Assembly (NCBI GenBank): GCA_022510945.1
Contig: JAFLSK010000010.1
Location: forward strand, 1-44,975
Origin: Ruminococcus sp.
GTDB taxonomy: Bacteria > Bacillota > Clostridia > Oscillospirales > Acutalibacteraceae
Length of the DNA: 44,975 bases
Direction of reading: 5' to 3'
The position numbers were made by a program, and so were the translations under genes. Below the pieces are notes generated by a model. It searched no databases and was not told where the DNA came from. It was given only the letters and a program-made list of their open reading frames with translations. Shown here one piece after another: positions 29,632 through 38,833 of the stretch; the stretch's first letter is position 1, and each line of letters starts with the position of its first letter.

Positions 29632-29662
29632 GAATTATAACAAAACTGTAAAATAGTAATAT

Positions 29663-29704
29663 AACATCACTTTTTTTCATAAATTTCAGCGTAAAGGTGA
29701 TGTT
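29663..29704 (+). promoter_or_regulatory. inverted repeat enclosing the lipoprotein ribosome binding site
   Basis: AACATCAC (29663-29670) and GTGATGTT (29697-29704) are perfect 8-bp inverted arms. The right arm includes the end of the AAAGGTGA ribosome binding site and touches the ATG at 29705. In the mRNA this would form a hairpin with a 26-nt AU-rich loop that hides the start region. Confidence 0.5.
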
Positions 29705-30055
29705 ATGAAATTATTTAAATTTTTGATTATAACTGTGTTCTGCGCCGTTTTAATGACGTCGTGCGCTCAGACGGTGAGCAACACCGCCGACGAAATCCGT
29801 ATGAACAAGTGGAGCGCAAAGCTTAAAAGCGGCTCGAGCGTGAACCTTTCCGTAGACGACGACTTCGGAACATTTCAGGTAAAGTCGAAGGACAGAGACG
29901 CGCGCGTTAAGCTGAGCGGACTTTGTGTTATCGACAGCGACAGTATAGTAATAATTGACAGCAAAGACAAGCAAAGCTACAGATTCAGCTATAAGCTGCA
30001 CAACAATAAGCTTAAGCTCGAGTATAACGGCGGAAAAATCACGCTGAAACGATAA
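29705..30055 (+). CDS. small predicted lipoprotein
   Basis: This 116-residue protein has a type II signal peptide: basic MKLFK, a hydrophobic core and the lipobox LMTSC with the lipidated Cys20. The mature part of about 97 residues is beta-rich and polar, with many Ser, Asp and Lys, and no family I recognise. It would be anchored on the outer face of the membrane. It starts directly after the inverted repeat at 29663-29704. The polymerase-like gene follows after 52 bp, but has a promoter of its own. Confidence 0.78.
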   Translation: MKLFKFLIITVFCAVLMTSCAQTVSNTADEIRMNKWSAKLKSGSSVNLSVDDDFGTFQVKSKDRDARVKLSGLCVIDSDSIVIIDSKDKQSYRFSYKLHNNKLKLEYNGGKITLKR

Positions 30056-30063
30056 TGCTGCGA

Positions 30064-30092
30064 TTGACATACCGCGCCAAAAGTATTACAAT
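30064..30092 (+). promoter_or_regulatory. promoter for the polymerase-like gene
   Basis: TTGACA (30064-30069) and TACAAT (30087-30092) have a 17-bp spacer. The first start codon lies 15 bp downstream of the -10 box, so the 5' leader is very short. Confidence 0.75.
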
Positions 30093-30107
30093 ATTTTCGG
30101 TGATAAA

Positions 30108-31682
30108 ATGTCTTCTAAAAAAGCTAAAAAACAGGCGAAAAGCCTGCCGGAATATCAGGTAAAGAACGCTCTGGTAAATTACTACCTCGTGCTTATGTTC
30201 ACGGTCTTTCCGCTGTTCTTTACCCATAAATACACAAACATACGCCACGATAAGCTGAATTTGTTTTTGGTTCTATCGTGTTCTCTTGTTGTTGCTGAAG
30301 TGATTGTGCTTATACTCACGTCTAAACAGCGCAAAAAGGGGAAGAGTTTGCCGCGCGAGAAGTGGTATAACCAGCTGAGCCTTACCGACTATGCCTTCGG
30401 CGCGATGGTGCTATTGTATGTGCTCTCGACGTTGCTGTCGGATAGACCCGCGGACAGCTTTACGGGCGCACAGGGTCGCAACAACGGACTGTTTCTGCTT
30501 ATTGTCTACTTCCTGATATACATCGTGATTTCACGGCTTTTTAAGTTCAAGGAGTACGTTTTCGCGCTCTTTGCCGCGGCGAGTATGGTCGTTTATATCC
30601 TGTGTATCCTAAACTTTTTCGGCGTTGATCCGCTCGGTATGTACGTCGGCTACAGCGAGAAGGTTATAGCCGATTTCACCTCCACAATCGGTAACAAAAA
30701 CATTATGTCCTGTTTCTGTTGCCTGAGCGTGCCGTTGTTTGTGATGATGTATATGGATAACGCAAATTTCCTCACGCGCAATCTCTATCTGAGTGCGTCC
30801 GGGCTTGGATTTGCGGCTATGCTGTGCGCCGACAGCGAGAGCGGATTCCTCGGAATTGTTCCTACTATGGCGATTATCCTGCTCTACAGCGTACGCGTGC
30901 TCTACAGACTTCGCCGATTCTTCTCGGCTGCCGCGGCTATGCTGTTCTGGTCGAAAGTGCTGTGGATTTTTATGCTGATTTCAGGCGGCTCTCAGAAGGA
31001 TTTAGGCACTATACAACGAGTGCTGATTTGCGACTACAGGACGCTCATCGCTTTGATTTGCGTCGGTATTATTGCCGCTTTACTTCACTATCTGTGTATG
31101 ATAGACGCGGGAGCAAGGCTGCCTAAAGCAGTGTTTTACGCATTGCTCGGCGTTTACGGTGCGGTGGTTATCGTTGCTGTTTCGATGCTTGTGTACTACA
31201 CATTTATCGACACCGAAACAAAGCTCGGTGCTGTTACAAGATACTTCCGCTTTGACGAAAAATGGGGCACTCACCGCGGATATATGTGGATAAAATCGTG
31301 GGAGATATTTACGACCTCGGATTTTAAAAACATATTGCTCGGCTGCGGTCCCGACACCTTCTACAACGCGTTTCGACCGTACTTCTCCGAACTCAGCGAA
31401 CGCTTCGGCGACTCGGCTACGAACTGTGCTCACAACGAGTTCCTCAACTACCTTATTACTACAGGAGTTCTCGGGCTCGGCGCATATCTTACTGTGTTCG
31501 GTTCAGCGATTGTCAACGTGTTCAGAAAAGCTGAGAAAAACGCGCTCGCGTTTATGTTTATTATCCCCGTTGTCTGCTACCTGATACAGAGCACAGTAAA
31601 CCTCGCGACCCCGATTACTACTCCGCTTTTGTTCGTCTTTTTAGCGCTTTCGCAGGCGGCTTTGAGAAAGACAGAAAACTAA
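30108..31682 (+). CDS. O-antigen ligase/polymerase-like (Wzy_C) membrane protein
   Basis: This 524-residue protein has a basic cytoplasmic start (KKAKKQAK) and about twelve membrane helices. A large loop between late helices carries the Wzy_C hallmark region: GTHRGYMWIKSWEIF at about 385-399, LLGCGPDTFYNAF and CAHNEFLNYLITTGVLGLGAYL, with a His at about 442 that is conserved in WaaL/Wzy enzymes. Such proteins polymerise or transfer lipid-linked glycans outside the membrane. The substrate is unknown; in this window it may belong with the LCP and YfhO/LicD genes. Only a weak GGTGAT precedes the ATG. A terminator follows. Confidence 0.9.
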   Translation: MSSKKAKKQAKSLPEYQVKNALVNYYLVLMFTVFPLFFTHKYTNIRHDKLNLFLVLSCSLVVAEVIVLILTSKQRKKGKSLPREKWYNQLSLTDYAFGAMVLLYVLSTLLSDRPADSFTGAQGRNNGLFLLIVYFLIYIVISRLFKFKEYVFALFAAASMVVYILCILNFFGVDPLGMYVGYSEKVIADFTSTIGNKNIMSCFCCLSVPLFVMMYMDNANFLTRNLYLSASGLGFAAMLCADSESGFLGIVPTMAIILLYSVRVLYRLRRFFSAAAAMLFWSKVLWIFMLISGGSQKDLGTIQRVLICDYRTLIALICVGIIAALLHYLCMIDAGARLPKAVFYALLGVYGAVVIVAVSMLVYYTFIDTETKLGAVTRYFRFDEKWGTHRGYMWIKSWEIFTTSDFKNILLGCGPDTFYNAFRPYFSELSERFGDSATNCAHNEFLNYLITTGVLGLGAYLTVFGSAIVNVFRKAEKNALAFMFIIPVVCYLIQSTVNLATPITTPLLFVFLALSQAALRKTEN

Positions 31683-31698
31683 ATTTAATTATCAACAA

Positions 31699-31724
31699 AA
31701 ACTCCCGTCTCGGGAGTTTTTTCT
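31699..31724 (+). terminator. terminator of the polymerase-like gene
   Basis: AAACTCCCG and CGGGAGTTT (loop TCT) form a 9-bp stem followed by a T-rich tail. Confidence 0.85.
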
Positions 31725-31760
31725 TTGTACAAAATCAGTGAAAAGTATATCCGAAATCAG

Positions 31761-31789
31761 TTGCCATATCTGCTAATATATGGTATAAT
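31761..31789 (+). promoter_or_regulatory. promoter of the ruvC operon
   Basis: TTGCCA (31761-31766) and TATAAT (31784-31789) are 17 bp apart. An ATG at 31801 would lie almost at the transcription start and has no ribosome binding site. I see no LexA-like box. Confidence 0.75.
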
Positions 31790-31851
31790 ACAAAATAATA
31801 ATGTCTAATTATAATGCCTTAGTATGTTTTGCGGTGAAGGAGGCGAGGACT

Positions 31852-32361
31852 TTGGTTATTTTAGGGATTGATCCGGGCTATGCGATAGTCGGATGGGGGC
31901 TTGTGGAATTCAAGAATAATTCCTACAGACCTCTGCGTTACGGAGCAATCATAACCGAAGCCGACACCGACTTCAACAAGCGGCTCGAAATCGTGCACAA
32001 CGATCTTTGCGAAATTATCACCACGTTCAAGCCCGACGCAATGTCGATAGAAAGGCTCTACTTTACCTCGAACCAGAAAACCGCGATTATGGTCGCGGAG
32101 GCGAGGGGCGTTATCCTGCTCGCAGGACAGAAGAACAACCTGCCTATTTATGAGTACACGCCGTTACAGGTCAAGACCGCCGTTACAGGCTACGGCAAGG
32201 CGAAAAAGCCGCAGGTTATGGAAATGACCCGCAGACTGCTCAAGCTGCCCGAAGTTCCCAAGCCCGACGACACGGCGGATGCTCTCGCGATTGCGATAGC
32301 CCACGGACAGACCGCCGGCAGCGAGCTTCGGCAGAAAATGTACAGAGAGGGGAGTATTTAG
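31852..32361 (+). CDS. ruvC: Holliday junction resolvase RuvC
   Basis: This 169-residue endonuclease cuts Holliday junctions in DNA repair. The catalytic acids are Asp7 (GIDPGYAIVGWG), Glu67 (SIERLYF), Asp140 and Asp143 (DDTADALAIA), in register with the E. coli enzyme. I take the TTG at 31852 as start: AAGGAGG lies 8 nt upstream at 31837-31843, the length then equals the family norm, and the longer frame to 31801 adds 17 unrelated residues. First gene of a long operon; its last base overlaps the ruvA start. Confidence 0.93.
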   Translation: MVILGIDPGYAIVGWGLVEFKNNSYRPLRYGAIITEADTDFNKRLEIVHNDLCEIITTFKPDAMSIERLYFTSNQKTAIMVAEARGVILLAGQKNNLPIYEYTPLQVKTAVTGYGKAKKPQVMEMTRRLLKLPEVPKPDDTADALAIAIAHGQTAGSELRQKMYREGSI

Positions 32362-32960
32362 TGTACTACAGCGTCAGAGGAGAGGTCATCTATCTCGGGC
32401 CGGGCGTAGCCGTCGTGGAATGCGGCGGAGTCGGCTATAAGTGCCAGACCACCCTTAACACACAGAAGAATCTTAAAATAAACACAGAGGCAAAGCTATA
32501 TACCTACCTGAGCGTTCGTGAGGACGCTATGGAGTTGTTCGGCTTTGCAACGCAGGAGGAGCTCTCCGCGTTCAAGCTTTTAATCGGCGTCAGCGGAGTC
32601 GGCCCTAAGGTAGGAATTGCGATTCTCTCGGCGCTTTCTCCCCAGCAGATTGCGTTCGCGATTTCGTCGGGAGACGTAAAGACCGTAACGCTCGCGCAGG
32701 GCGTGGGCAAGAAATTAGCGCAGAGGATTATTCTCGAGCTTAAGGATAAATTCAACATAGGAACAGACGCGGAGATTCCCTCGGGAGGAAACGCGGCAAC
32801 CTCGGGCTACACCACAGGCAACGTGCCGAAGGCAATCGAGGCGCTCGGCGTACTCGGCTACAGTTCCTCGGACGTCGCTCCGTTTATCTCTACGCTCGAC
32901 AGCACACTGCCGGTTGAGCAGCTTATCGGCGAGACCTTAAAGCTAATGGGAAGAAATTAG
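32361..32960 (+). CDS. ruvA: Holliday junction branch-migration protein RuvA
   Basis: This 199-residue DNA-binding subunit forms the tetramer that holds the junction for RuvB. The N-terminal OB-fold (YYSVRGEVIYLGPGVAVVECGGVGY), the helix-hairpin-helix motifs around LLIGVSGVGPKVGIAIL and LAQGVGKKLAQRIILELK, and a C-terminal RuvB-contacting domain are visible. The start is GTG at 32361, overlapping the ruvC stop by one base, with GAGGGGAG upstream. Confidence 0.96.
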   Translation: MYYSVRGEVIYLGPGVAVVECGGVGYKCQTTLNTQKNLKINTEAKLYTYLSVREDAMELFGFATQEELSAFKLLIGVSGVGPKVGIAILSALSPQQIAFAISSGDVKTVTLAQGVGKKLAQRIILELKDKFNIGTDAEIPSGGNAATSGYTTGNVPKAIEALGVLGYSSSDVAPFISTLDSTLPVEQLIGETLKLMGRN

Positions 32961-33016
32961 TATAGTACTAAACACTAATTTTAATCAGCGTTTACTATAA
33001 GTAAAAGAGGACAAAA

Positions 33017-34087
33017 ATGAGTATAGAATTTTCAGATGAATTTGATTTTGAAAACCGAATAGTTGATAACACCGAAATTCCCGAGGACAGCGGCGACGGC
33101 GAAAACCCGCTCCGTCCGAAAACACTCGACGATTATATCGGTCAGGAGACCGTCAAGGAAAACCTTCGAGTGTTCATCGACGCGGCTAAGCAGCGCGGCG
33201 AAAGTCTCGACCACGTTTTGCTCTACGGACCTCCGGGACTCGGTAAAACGACGCTCTCCGCGATTATCGCCAACGAACTCGGCGTTTCCGTTAGAATCAC
33301 CTCGGGTCCCGCAATTGAAAAGCCCGGCGACCTTGCGTCACTTCTAACGAATCTCAATCAGGGCGACGTGCTCTTTATCGACGAAATCCACCGCCTCAGT
33401 CGCGCGGTTGAGGAAATTCTCTATCCGTCGATGGAGGACTTTGCGATAGATATAATAACCGGTAAAGGACAGATGGCGACTTCGTATCATCTTCCGCTGC
33501 CGAAGTTTACGCTCGTCGGAGCGACGACGAGAGCAGGCCAGCTAACCGCTCCGCTCAGGGACCGTTTCGGCGTAGTGCTTCGTCTCGAACTTTACTCCAC
33601 TGAGGAACTCGCTCAGATTGTCGAGCGCAGCGCGGGTATTTTAGGCGTTGAGATTGAGCACGACGGCGCGCTCGAAATTGCCTCGCGTTCACGCGGCACG
33701 CCGCGAATTGCGAACCGTTTCTTAAAGCGTGTGCGCGACTTTGCTCAGGTTATGTCCGACGGTGTGATTACCGTTGAAACCGCGCAAATTGCTCTCGAAC
33801 GCTTAGGCGTTGACGAGCTCGGACTCGACAATAACGACCGCCGGATGCTCGAGGCAATCGTGAACTTCTACAACGGCGGACCCGTGGGACTCGAAACGCT
33901 CGCGGCGGCAATCGGCGAGGAAGCTATCACGATAGAGGACGTCTACGAGCCTTATCTTCTTCAAATCGGCTTTTTAAGCCGAACGCCGAGGGGCAGATGC
34001 ATAACCGCTCAGGCGTGCGAGCATCTCGGACTGAAGTTTCCGAAGGGTGTGCAGGTAGCGCAGCCAAACTTATTTGATAACAAATAA
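33017..34087 (+). CDS. ruvB: Holliday junction helicase RuvB
   Basis: This 356-residue AAA+ motor drives branch migration on RuvA-bound junctions. Walker A GPPGLGKT is at 71-78, Walker B LFIDEIH at 119-125, sensor GATTRAG follows, and the C-terminal winged helix contains FLSRTPRGR. The first 30 residues are an acidic extension slightly longer than usual. It follows ruvA after 56 bp; GAGGAC lies upstream of the ATG. The gap includes TTAGTATAGTACTAA, an imperfect palindrome of unknown meaning. Confidence 0.97.
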   Translation: MSIEFSDEFDFENRIVDNTEIPEDSGDGENPLRPKTLDDYIGQETVKENLRVFIDAAKQRGESLDHVLLYGPPGLGKTTLSAIIANELGVSVRITSGPAIEKPGDLASLLTNLNQGDVLFIDEIHRLSRAVEEILYPSMEDFAIDIITGKGQMATSYHLPLPKFTLVGATTRAGQLTAPLRDRFGVVLRLELYSTEELAQIVERSAGILGVEIEHDGALEIASRSRGTPRIANRFLKRVRDFAQVMSDGVITVETAQIALERLGVDELGLDNNDRRMLEAIVNFYNGGPVGLETLAAAIGEEAITIEDVYEPYLLQIGFLSRTPRGRCITAQACEHLGLKFPKGVQVAQPNLFDNK

Positions 34088-34123
34088 TCTGAAATTGGTT
34101 ATTTAAAAGAATGGAGAACTATT

Positions 34124-35473
34124 ATGGGTAGATTATTCGGCACAGACGGTGCAAGAGGAATTGCAAACACAGAGCTCACTCCAGAGCTCGCTATGAATAT
34201 AGGCAGAGCGGTTGCTATGGAGCTTATAAGCGACAGCGTAAAGCACCCGACCTTTCTTATCGGCAAGGACACACGCCGTTCGGGCGATATGCTCGAGGGC
34301 GCGTTGATTGCGGGACTTTGCTCTGCAGGTGCGGACGTAAAGCTTTTGGGCGTTGTCCCGACCCCCGCGGTCGCGTACCTTATAGGCAAGTACAAGGCTG
34401 ATGCGGGCATTATGATTTCCGCGTCACACAACCCGTTCGAGTTTAACGGAATCAAGATTTTCAGCGACGAGGGTTTTAAACTCCCCGATGCTTTAGAGGA
34501 ACAGATTGAGGCTATCGTTCTTGACCATAAGGTTCCCTACAAGCAGGCTGAGGGCGAAGACATCGGCACAGTCGAGACTATCGAAACAGCTGTTGATGAT
34601 TACGTTGACCATATTGTGTCCACAATAGATTATGACCTTCGCGGACTGAATTTAGCGCTCGATTGCTCTAATGGCTCGTCCTCGATGACAGCCGAAAAGC
34701 TGTTCACACGCCTCGGCGCAAGGGTGCATATGCTCAACGACAACCCCGATGGCGTTAATATCAACAAGGACTGCGGCTCGACTCATATCGAGGGCCTGCA
34801 GAAGTACGTTGTCGAGAACTTCTGCGACGCTGGTCTCGCGTTCGACGGCGACGCGGACAGGTGTCTTGCTGTTGACGATAAGGGTCGGCTTGTTGACGGC
34901 GACTACATAATCGCCATTATTGCAGCCGATATGAAGAGTCAGGGCAAGCTTAAGAAGGACGCTGTAGTCGGCACGGTTATGACGAATATGGGTTTTAACC
35001 GCTTCTGTGACGAGAACGGTATGAAATTCGTTTCTACCAAGGTGGGCGATAGGTATGTTCTTGAGGCTATGGTGCTCGAGGGCTATAACATCGGCGGCGA
35101 GCAGAGCGGCCACGTTATTATGCTCGACTACTGTACCACGGGAGACGGCGAACTCACAGGTGCAAAGCTGATGAGCCTTATCAACCGTAGAGACGCTAAG
35201 CTCAGCTCGCTTGCGACCCTTATGGAACGCTTCCCGCAGGTGCTCGTCAACGTTAATGTCAGCAACGAGGGCAAGCTTATGCTCCACACTGACAAGGTTG
35301 TAAGAGATGAGATAAAGAAAGTAACCGATATCCTCGGCGACAGCGGCAGAGTTTTAGTCCGTGCTTCAGGCACTGAGCCGCTCGTTCGAGTTATGCTCGA
35401 GGGCGAGGATATAGACAAAATAACGGAGTACGCAAACCATATTGCAGACGTAATTAAAGAAAGACTTGGATAA
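34124..35473 (+). CDS. glmM: phosphoglucosamine mutase GlmM
   Basis: This 449-residue enzyme converts glucosamine 6-phosphate to glucosamine 1-phosphate for UDP-GlcNAc, hence peptidoglycan and teichoic acid synthesis. The phosphoserine is Ser101 in ISASHNP; the metal loop DGDADR is at about 240-245; the sugar-binding GGEQSGH and the phosphate-binding RASGTEPLVRV are present. TGGAGAA precedes the ATG. The stop TAA overlaps the next gene's ATG by one base. Confidence 0.97.
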   Translation: MGRLFGTDGARGIANTELTPELAMNIGRAVAMELISDSVKHPTFLIGKDTRRSGDMLEGALIAGLCSAGADVKLLGVVPTPAVAYLIGKYKADAGIMISASHNPFEFNGIKIFSDEGFKLPDALEEQIEAIVLDHKVPYKQAEGEDIGTVETIETAVDDYVDHIVSTIDYDLRGLNLALDCSNGSSSMTAEKLFTRLGARVHMLNDNPDGVNINKDCGSTHIEGLQKYVVENFCDAGLAFDGDADRCLAVDDKGRLVDGDYIIAIIAADMKSQGKLKKDAVVGTVMTNMGFNRFCDENGMKFVSTKVGDRYVLEAMVLEGYNIGGEQSGHVIMLDYCTTGDGELTGAKLMSLINRRDAKLSSLATLMERFPQVLVNVNVSNEGKLMLHTDKVVRDEIKKVTDILGDSGRVLVRASGTEPLVRVMLEGEDIDKITEYANHIADVIKERLG

Positions 35474-36336
35474 TGAGAGTATATGAAAACTGGAAGGATT
35501 ACGAGCTTATCGACTGCTCTGACGGCGAACGCCTCGAGCGTTGGGACAACATAATCCTCATCCGTCCTGACCCGCAGATTATCTGGAGTTCGGGCAAGAA
35601 AAACCCGCTGTGGAAAAACGCTCACGCGCGTTATCATCGCTCTAACAAGGGCGGCGGCAGCTGGGAAATGTACAAGAAAGTCCCCGACAGCTGGAGCATA
35701 AATTTCAAAAACTTAGTGTTTAACGTAAAGCCAATGGGCTTTAAGCACACAGGCGTTTTCCCCGAGCAGGCGGTAAACTGGGATTGGGCGCAGAAGAGAA
35801 TCGCCGAGGAAAAGCGCGAGCTTAACGTGCTGAACCTTTTCGGCTACACGGGCTGCGCGACCCTCGCGTGTATGGACGCGGGCGCTCGGGTGTGTCACGT
35901 TGACGCGAGCAAGGGTATGGTATCGTGGGCGAGAGAGAACGCCGTTTCCTCAAAAATTGCCGACAAGCCCGTGCGCTGGCTCGTTGATGACTGTGTAAAG
36001 TTTGTACAGCGCGAAATCCGCCGCGGAAATAAGTACGACGGAATAATAATGGACCCGCCATCCTATGGCAGAGGACCTAACGGCGAAGTGTGGAAGATAG
36101 AAGAAAAGCTTTATTCTTTTTTGGAATTATGTATACAGGTTTTATCAGATAATCCGTCCTTTATAATCCTTAATTCCTACACCACGGGACTTTCGCCCGC
36201 TGTAATGGAGTATCTTTTAAACGTTCAGCTTTGCCGCAGATTCGGCGGCAAGGTCAGCTCGGACGAAATCGGGCTGAAAGTAACTGAGTCGGGGCTGTGT
36301 CTGCCCTGTGGCTCAACGGTAATTTGGGAGAAATAA
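35473..36336 (+). CDS. class I SAM-dependent methyltransferase, RlmI/RlmK-like
   Basis: This 287-residue protein has the Rossmann methyltransferase fold. Motif I is NLFGYTGCATLACMDAGA at about 119-136, the acidic loop follows in HVDASKG, and IMDPPSYGRG (about 194-203) is the catalytic motif of the RlmI/RlmK/TrmN type that methylates bases in RNA. It lacks the N-terminal PUA domain of RlmI; the first 100 residues form a compact beta-rich region instead. The target is probably rRNA but is not proven. Start and stop abut glmM and ecfA1, so the genes are likely cotranslated. Confidence 0.88.
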   Translation: MRVYENWKDYELIDCSDGERLERWDNIILIRPDPQIIWSSGKKNPLWKNAHARYHRSNKGGGSWEMYKKVPDSWSINFKNLVFNVKPMGFKHTGVFPEQAVNWDWAQKRIAEEKRELNVLNLFGYTGCATLACMDAGARVCHVDASKGMVSWARENAVSSKIADKPVRWLVDDCVKFVQREIRRGNKYDGIIMDPPSYGRGPNGEVWKIEEKLYSFLELCIQVLSDNPSFIILNSYTTGLSPAVMEYLLNVQLCRRFGGKVSSDEIGLKVTESGLCLPCGSTVIWEK

Positions 36337-37164
36337 ATGAGTTTTATATCGGCTGAAAATGTTAAGTTTTCTTATGACGATGAGAAAAAGAATGTTCTCT
36401 ACGACGTCAGCCTAAAAATTGAAAAGGGTGAATTTGTGGCGTTGCTCGGTCATAACGGCTGCGGAAAGTCCACAATGGCGAAAACCCTTAACGCAATGCT
36501 CTTGCCCGACGAGGGAGTAGTGTTCGTTGATAATATGGACACGAAAAATGATGAGCTTGTGTTCGAAATCCGCCGCAACGTAGGCTTAGTGCTGCAAAAT
36601 CCAGACAACCAGCTTGTAGCGAGCGTTATCGAGGAGGACGTTGCCTTTGGTCCCGAAAACCTCGGCGTAGAGCCCGAGGAAATCCGCAGGCGTGTTGACG
36701 ACGCACTGAAAACTGTTGGTATGTACGAATACCGCACTCATGCTCCTCATAAGCTTTCGGGCGGTCAGAAACAGCGCGTGGCTATTGCAGGTATACTTGC
36801 GATGCAGCCGAGCTGTATCGTCTTTGACGAGCCGACCGCTATGCTTGACCCTAACGGCCGCGAGGAGGTTATGCGCACTATACATACCCTCAAAGAAAAG
36901 GGAATAACAATCGTTTTAATTACCCACTATATGAACGAGGCTGTTCAGGCGGACAGAGTAGTCGTTATGGACAACGGCAAGGTTCTGCTTGAGGGCGAGC
37001 CGCGGGACGTATTCTCGCAGGTAACGCTTCTTAAAAAGCACAGCCTTGACGTGCCGCAGGCGACCGATTTGGCGTACAGACTAATCGGCGCGGGACTGCG
37101 CTTTACGGATATGCCTCTCACCACCGAGGAATGTGTGAGTTTTCTCGAGGAGGTGCTGAAGTGA
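36337..37164 (+). CDS. ecfA1: energy-coupling factor ATPase EcfA1
   Basis: This 275-residue ABC ATPase powers ECF vitamin importers. Walker A is GHNGCGKST at about 38-46, the Q-loop is [11 protein letters not shown], the signature is [13 protein letters not shown] and Walker [14 protein letters not shown]. It pairs with EcfA2 as a heterodimer that binds EcfT. The ATG follows the upstream stop directly. Together with EcfT it can serve several S components; three are encoded in this window (1806-2354, 14753-15331, 15551-16225). Confidence 0.95.
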   Translation: MSFISAENVKFSYDDEKKNVLYDVSLKIEKGEFVALLGHNGCGKSTMAKTLNAMLLPDEGVVFVDNMDTKNDELVFEIRRNVGLVLQNPDNQLVASVIEEDVAFGPENLGVEPEEIRRRVDDALKTVGMYEYRTHAPHKLSGGQKQRVAIAGILAMQPSCIVFDEPTAMLDPNGREEVMRTIHTLKEKGITIVLITHYMNEAVQADRVVVMDNGKVLLEGEPRDVFSQVTLLKKHSLDVPQATDLAYRLIGAGLRFTDMPLTTEECVSFLEEVLK

Positions 37165-38024
37165 GTATCATAGAAGTAAGAAATTTATCGTACACCTACG
37201 GCATCGGCACTCCGTTTATGAAAACAGCCGTCGATAACATAAGCCTCAGCGTAAACGAAGGCGAGGTTATCGGACTTATCGGTCACACGGGTTCGGGCAA
37301 GAGCACCTTCGTGCAGATGCTCAACGGGCTTATCCGCCCGACCTCGGGTCAGGTTTTCCTCGACGGCAAGGATATCTGGGAAAAGCCGAAGGAAATCAGA
37401 AAGGTGCGTTTCCGCGTGGGTATGGTTTTCCAGTATCCCGAGTACCAGCTTTTTGATGAAACAGTATATAAGGACATCAGCTTCGGACCTATGAATAAGG
37501 GTTTGTCAGCTGATGAAGTAGATAAGACCGTCCGCAGGGCGGCGAAATTCACGGGACTTTCCGACAAGCTGCTCGACAATTCTCCGTTCGATTTATCGGG
37601 CGGTGAAAAACGCCGCGCGGCGATCGCGGGCGTAATCGCTATGGACCCCGACGTACTCGTGCTCGACGAGCCTACCGCGGGACTTGACCCGCTTGGACGC
37701 GACCTTCTGCTCTCGCAGATTATGCAGTACCACAAAGAGCGCAAAAACACGATATTTTTTGTGTCGCACAGTATGGAGGACATCGCGCGTATAGCCGATA
37801 GGGTTATGGTTATGAATCACGGACGTCTCGAAATGTTCGACACGCCGAAGAATATCTTTGCGCGCGTTGACGAGATAGAGAGTATGGGTCTGCGTGTTCC
37901 GCAGATTACCCGCATTATGACAGCTCTGCGTGATAAGGGCTACGAATTTTCCGACGGTATTCTCACCGTGGAGCAGGCCCTCGACGAGATTGTCAGCCTT
38001 CTGAAAAAGGAGGGTAAGATATGA
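37161..38024 (+). CDS. ecfA2: energy-coupling factor ATPase EcfA2
   Basis: This 287-residue partner ATPase of EcfA1 has the A2-type start [26 protein letters not shown], Walker [11 protein letters not shown]-loop FQYPEYQLF, signature [13 protein letters not shown] and Walker [14 protein letters not shown]. The start is GTG at 37161, overlapping the ecfA1 stop by 4 bp (GTGA), with AGGAGG 8 nt upstream. The stop overlaps ecfT in the same way. Confidence 0.95.
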   Translation: MSIIEVRNLSYTYGIGTPFMKTAVDNISLSVNEGEVIGLIGHTGSGKSTFVQMLNGLIRPTSGQVFLDGKDIWEKPKEIRKVRFRVGMVFQYPEYQLFDETVYKDISFGPMNKGLSADEVDKTVRRAAKFTGLSDKLLDNSPFDLSGGEKRRAAIAGVIAMDPDVLVLDEPTAGLDPLGRDLLLSQIMQYHKERKNTIFFVSHSMEDIARIADRVMVMNHGRLEMFDTPKNIFARVDEIESMGLRVPQITRIMTALRDKGYEFSDGILTVEQALDEIVSLLKKEGKI

Positions 38025-38833
38025 TTCGCGATATTACACTCGGCCAGTTTATCCCGGGTAAAGGCATTATCCATCGAATGGACCCGAGGGTCAAAATCGT
38101 ACTCCTGATTGCCTTTATCGTGATGATATTCTGTACCTTTAACTTTGTGTCTCTCGGCGTTGTTGCGGCAGCGGTACTTGCGGTGATTCTGCTTTCGAGC
38201 GTGCCGCTGAAAATGTACTTCAAAAGCCTTAAGGTTATTTTTGTGATTATAATCATCACGTCACTACTCAATATGTTCTACGGCCTCGGCGAGCCGATAT
38301 GGCAGTTCGGTATACTGAAAATCACTATGTCGGGTATATACCGCGCGATTTTCGTTTCCGTCAGGATTATTTTGCTGATTCTCGTAAGTTCCTGCCTTAC
38401 CTTCACGACCTCGCCGACCGATTTAACCGATGCGATTGAACGCCTTATGAAACCCTTAAAGGTGTTCCATATCAGGGTGCACGAAATTGCAATGATGATG
38501 ACGATTGCGCTCCGCTTTGTGCCCACTTTGCTCGAGGAGACCGACAAGATTATGTCCGCTCAGAAGGCAAGAGGAGCCGATATGGAGTCGGGTGGACTGA
38601 TTAAGAAGGTAAAGGCGATGACCCCCGTCCTTATCCCGCTGTTCGTCTCAGCGTTTCGTCGCGCTTACGAGCTCGCTATGGCTATGGAGTGCCGCTGTTA
38701 CCACGGCGGAGACGGCAGAACGAGAATGAAGTCTCTGCATATGAAGGGACTTGACGTAGTTTGCATTGTATTCTCTGCGCTTGTTTTAGTGGGAATCATT
38801 GTGTGCAATATTTTATTAACTGCTGTGATATGA
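38021..38833 (+). CDS. ecfT: energy-coupling factor transmembrane protein EcfT
   Basis: This 270-residue membrane scaffold joins the ATPases to an S component. The N terminus GQFIPGKGIIHRMDPRVKI is typical, followed by about five helices and the two coupling helices, with AQKARGAD and AMECRCY in place of the two Ala-Arg-Gly motifs; the second is a variant (CRC). The ATG overlaps the ecfA2 stop (ATGA). Confidence 0.95.
   Translation: MIRDITLGQFIPGKGIIHRMDPRVKIVLLIAFIVMIFCTFNFVSLGVVAAAVLAVILLSSVPLKMYFKSLKVIFVIIIITSLLNMFYGLGEPIWQFGILKITMSGIYRAIFVSVRIILLILVSSCLTFTTSPTDLTDAIERLMKPLKVFHIRVHEIAMMMTIALRFVPTLLEETDKIMSAQKARGADMESGGLIKKVKAMTPVLIPLFVSAFRRAYELAMAMECRCYHGGDGRTRMKSLHMKGLDVVCIVFSALVLVGIIVCNILLTAVI

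Noticed and set aside
32961..33016. TTAGTATAGTACTAA in the ruvA-ruvB gap as an operator or promoter
   Set aside because: Imperfect and AT-rich, with no -35/-10 pair; the gene order suggests simple cotranscription.
34652..35287. A 211-codon minus-strand frame inside glmM
   Set aside because: Antisense shadow of a conserved gene; no start signal and no family resemblance.
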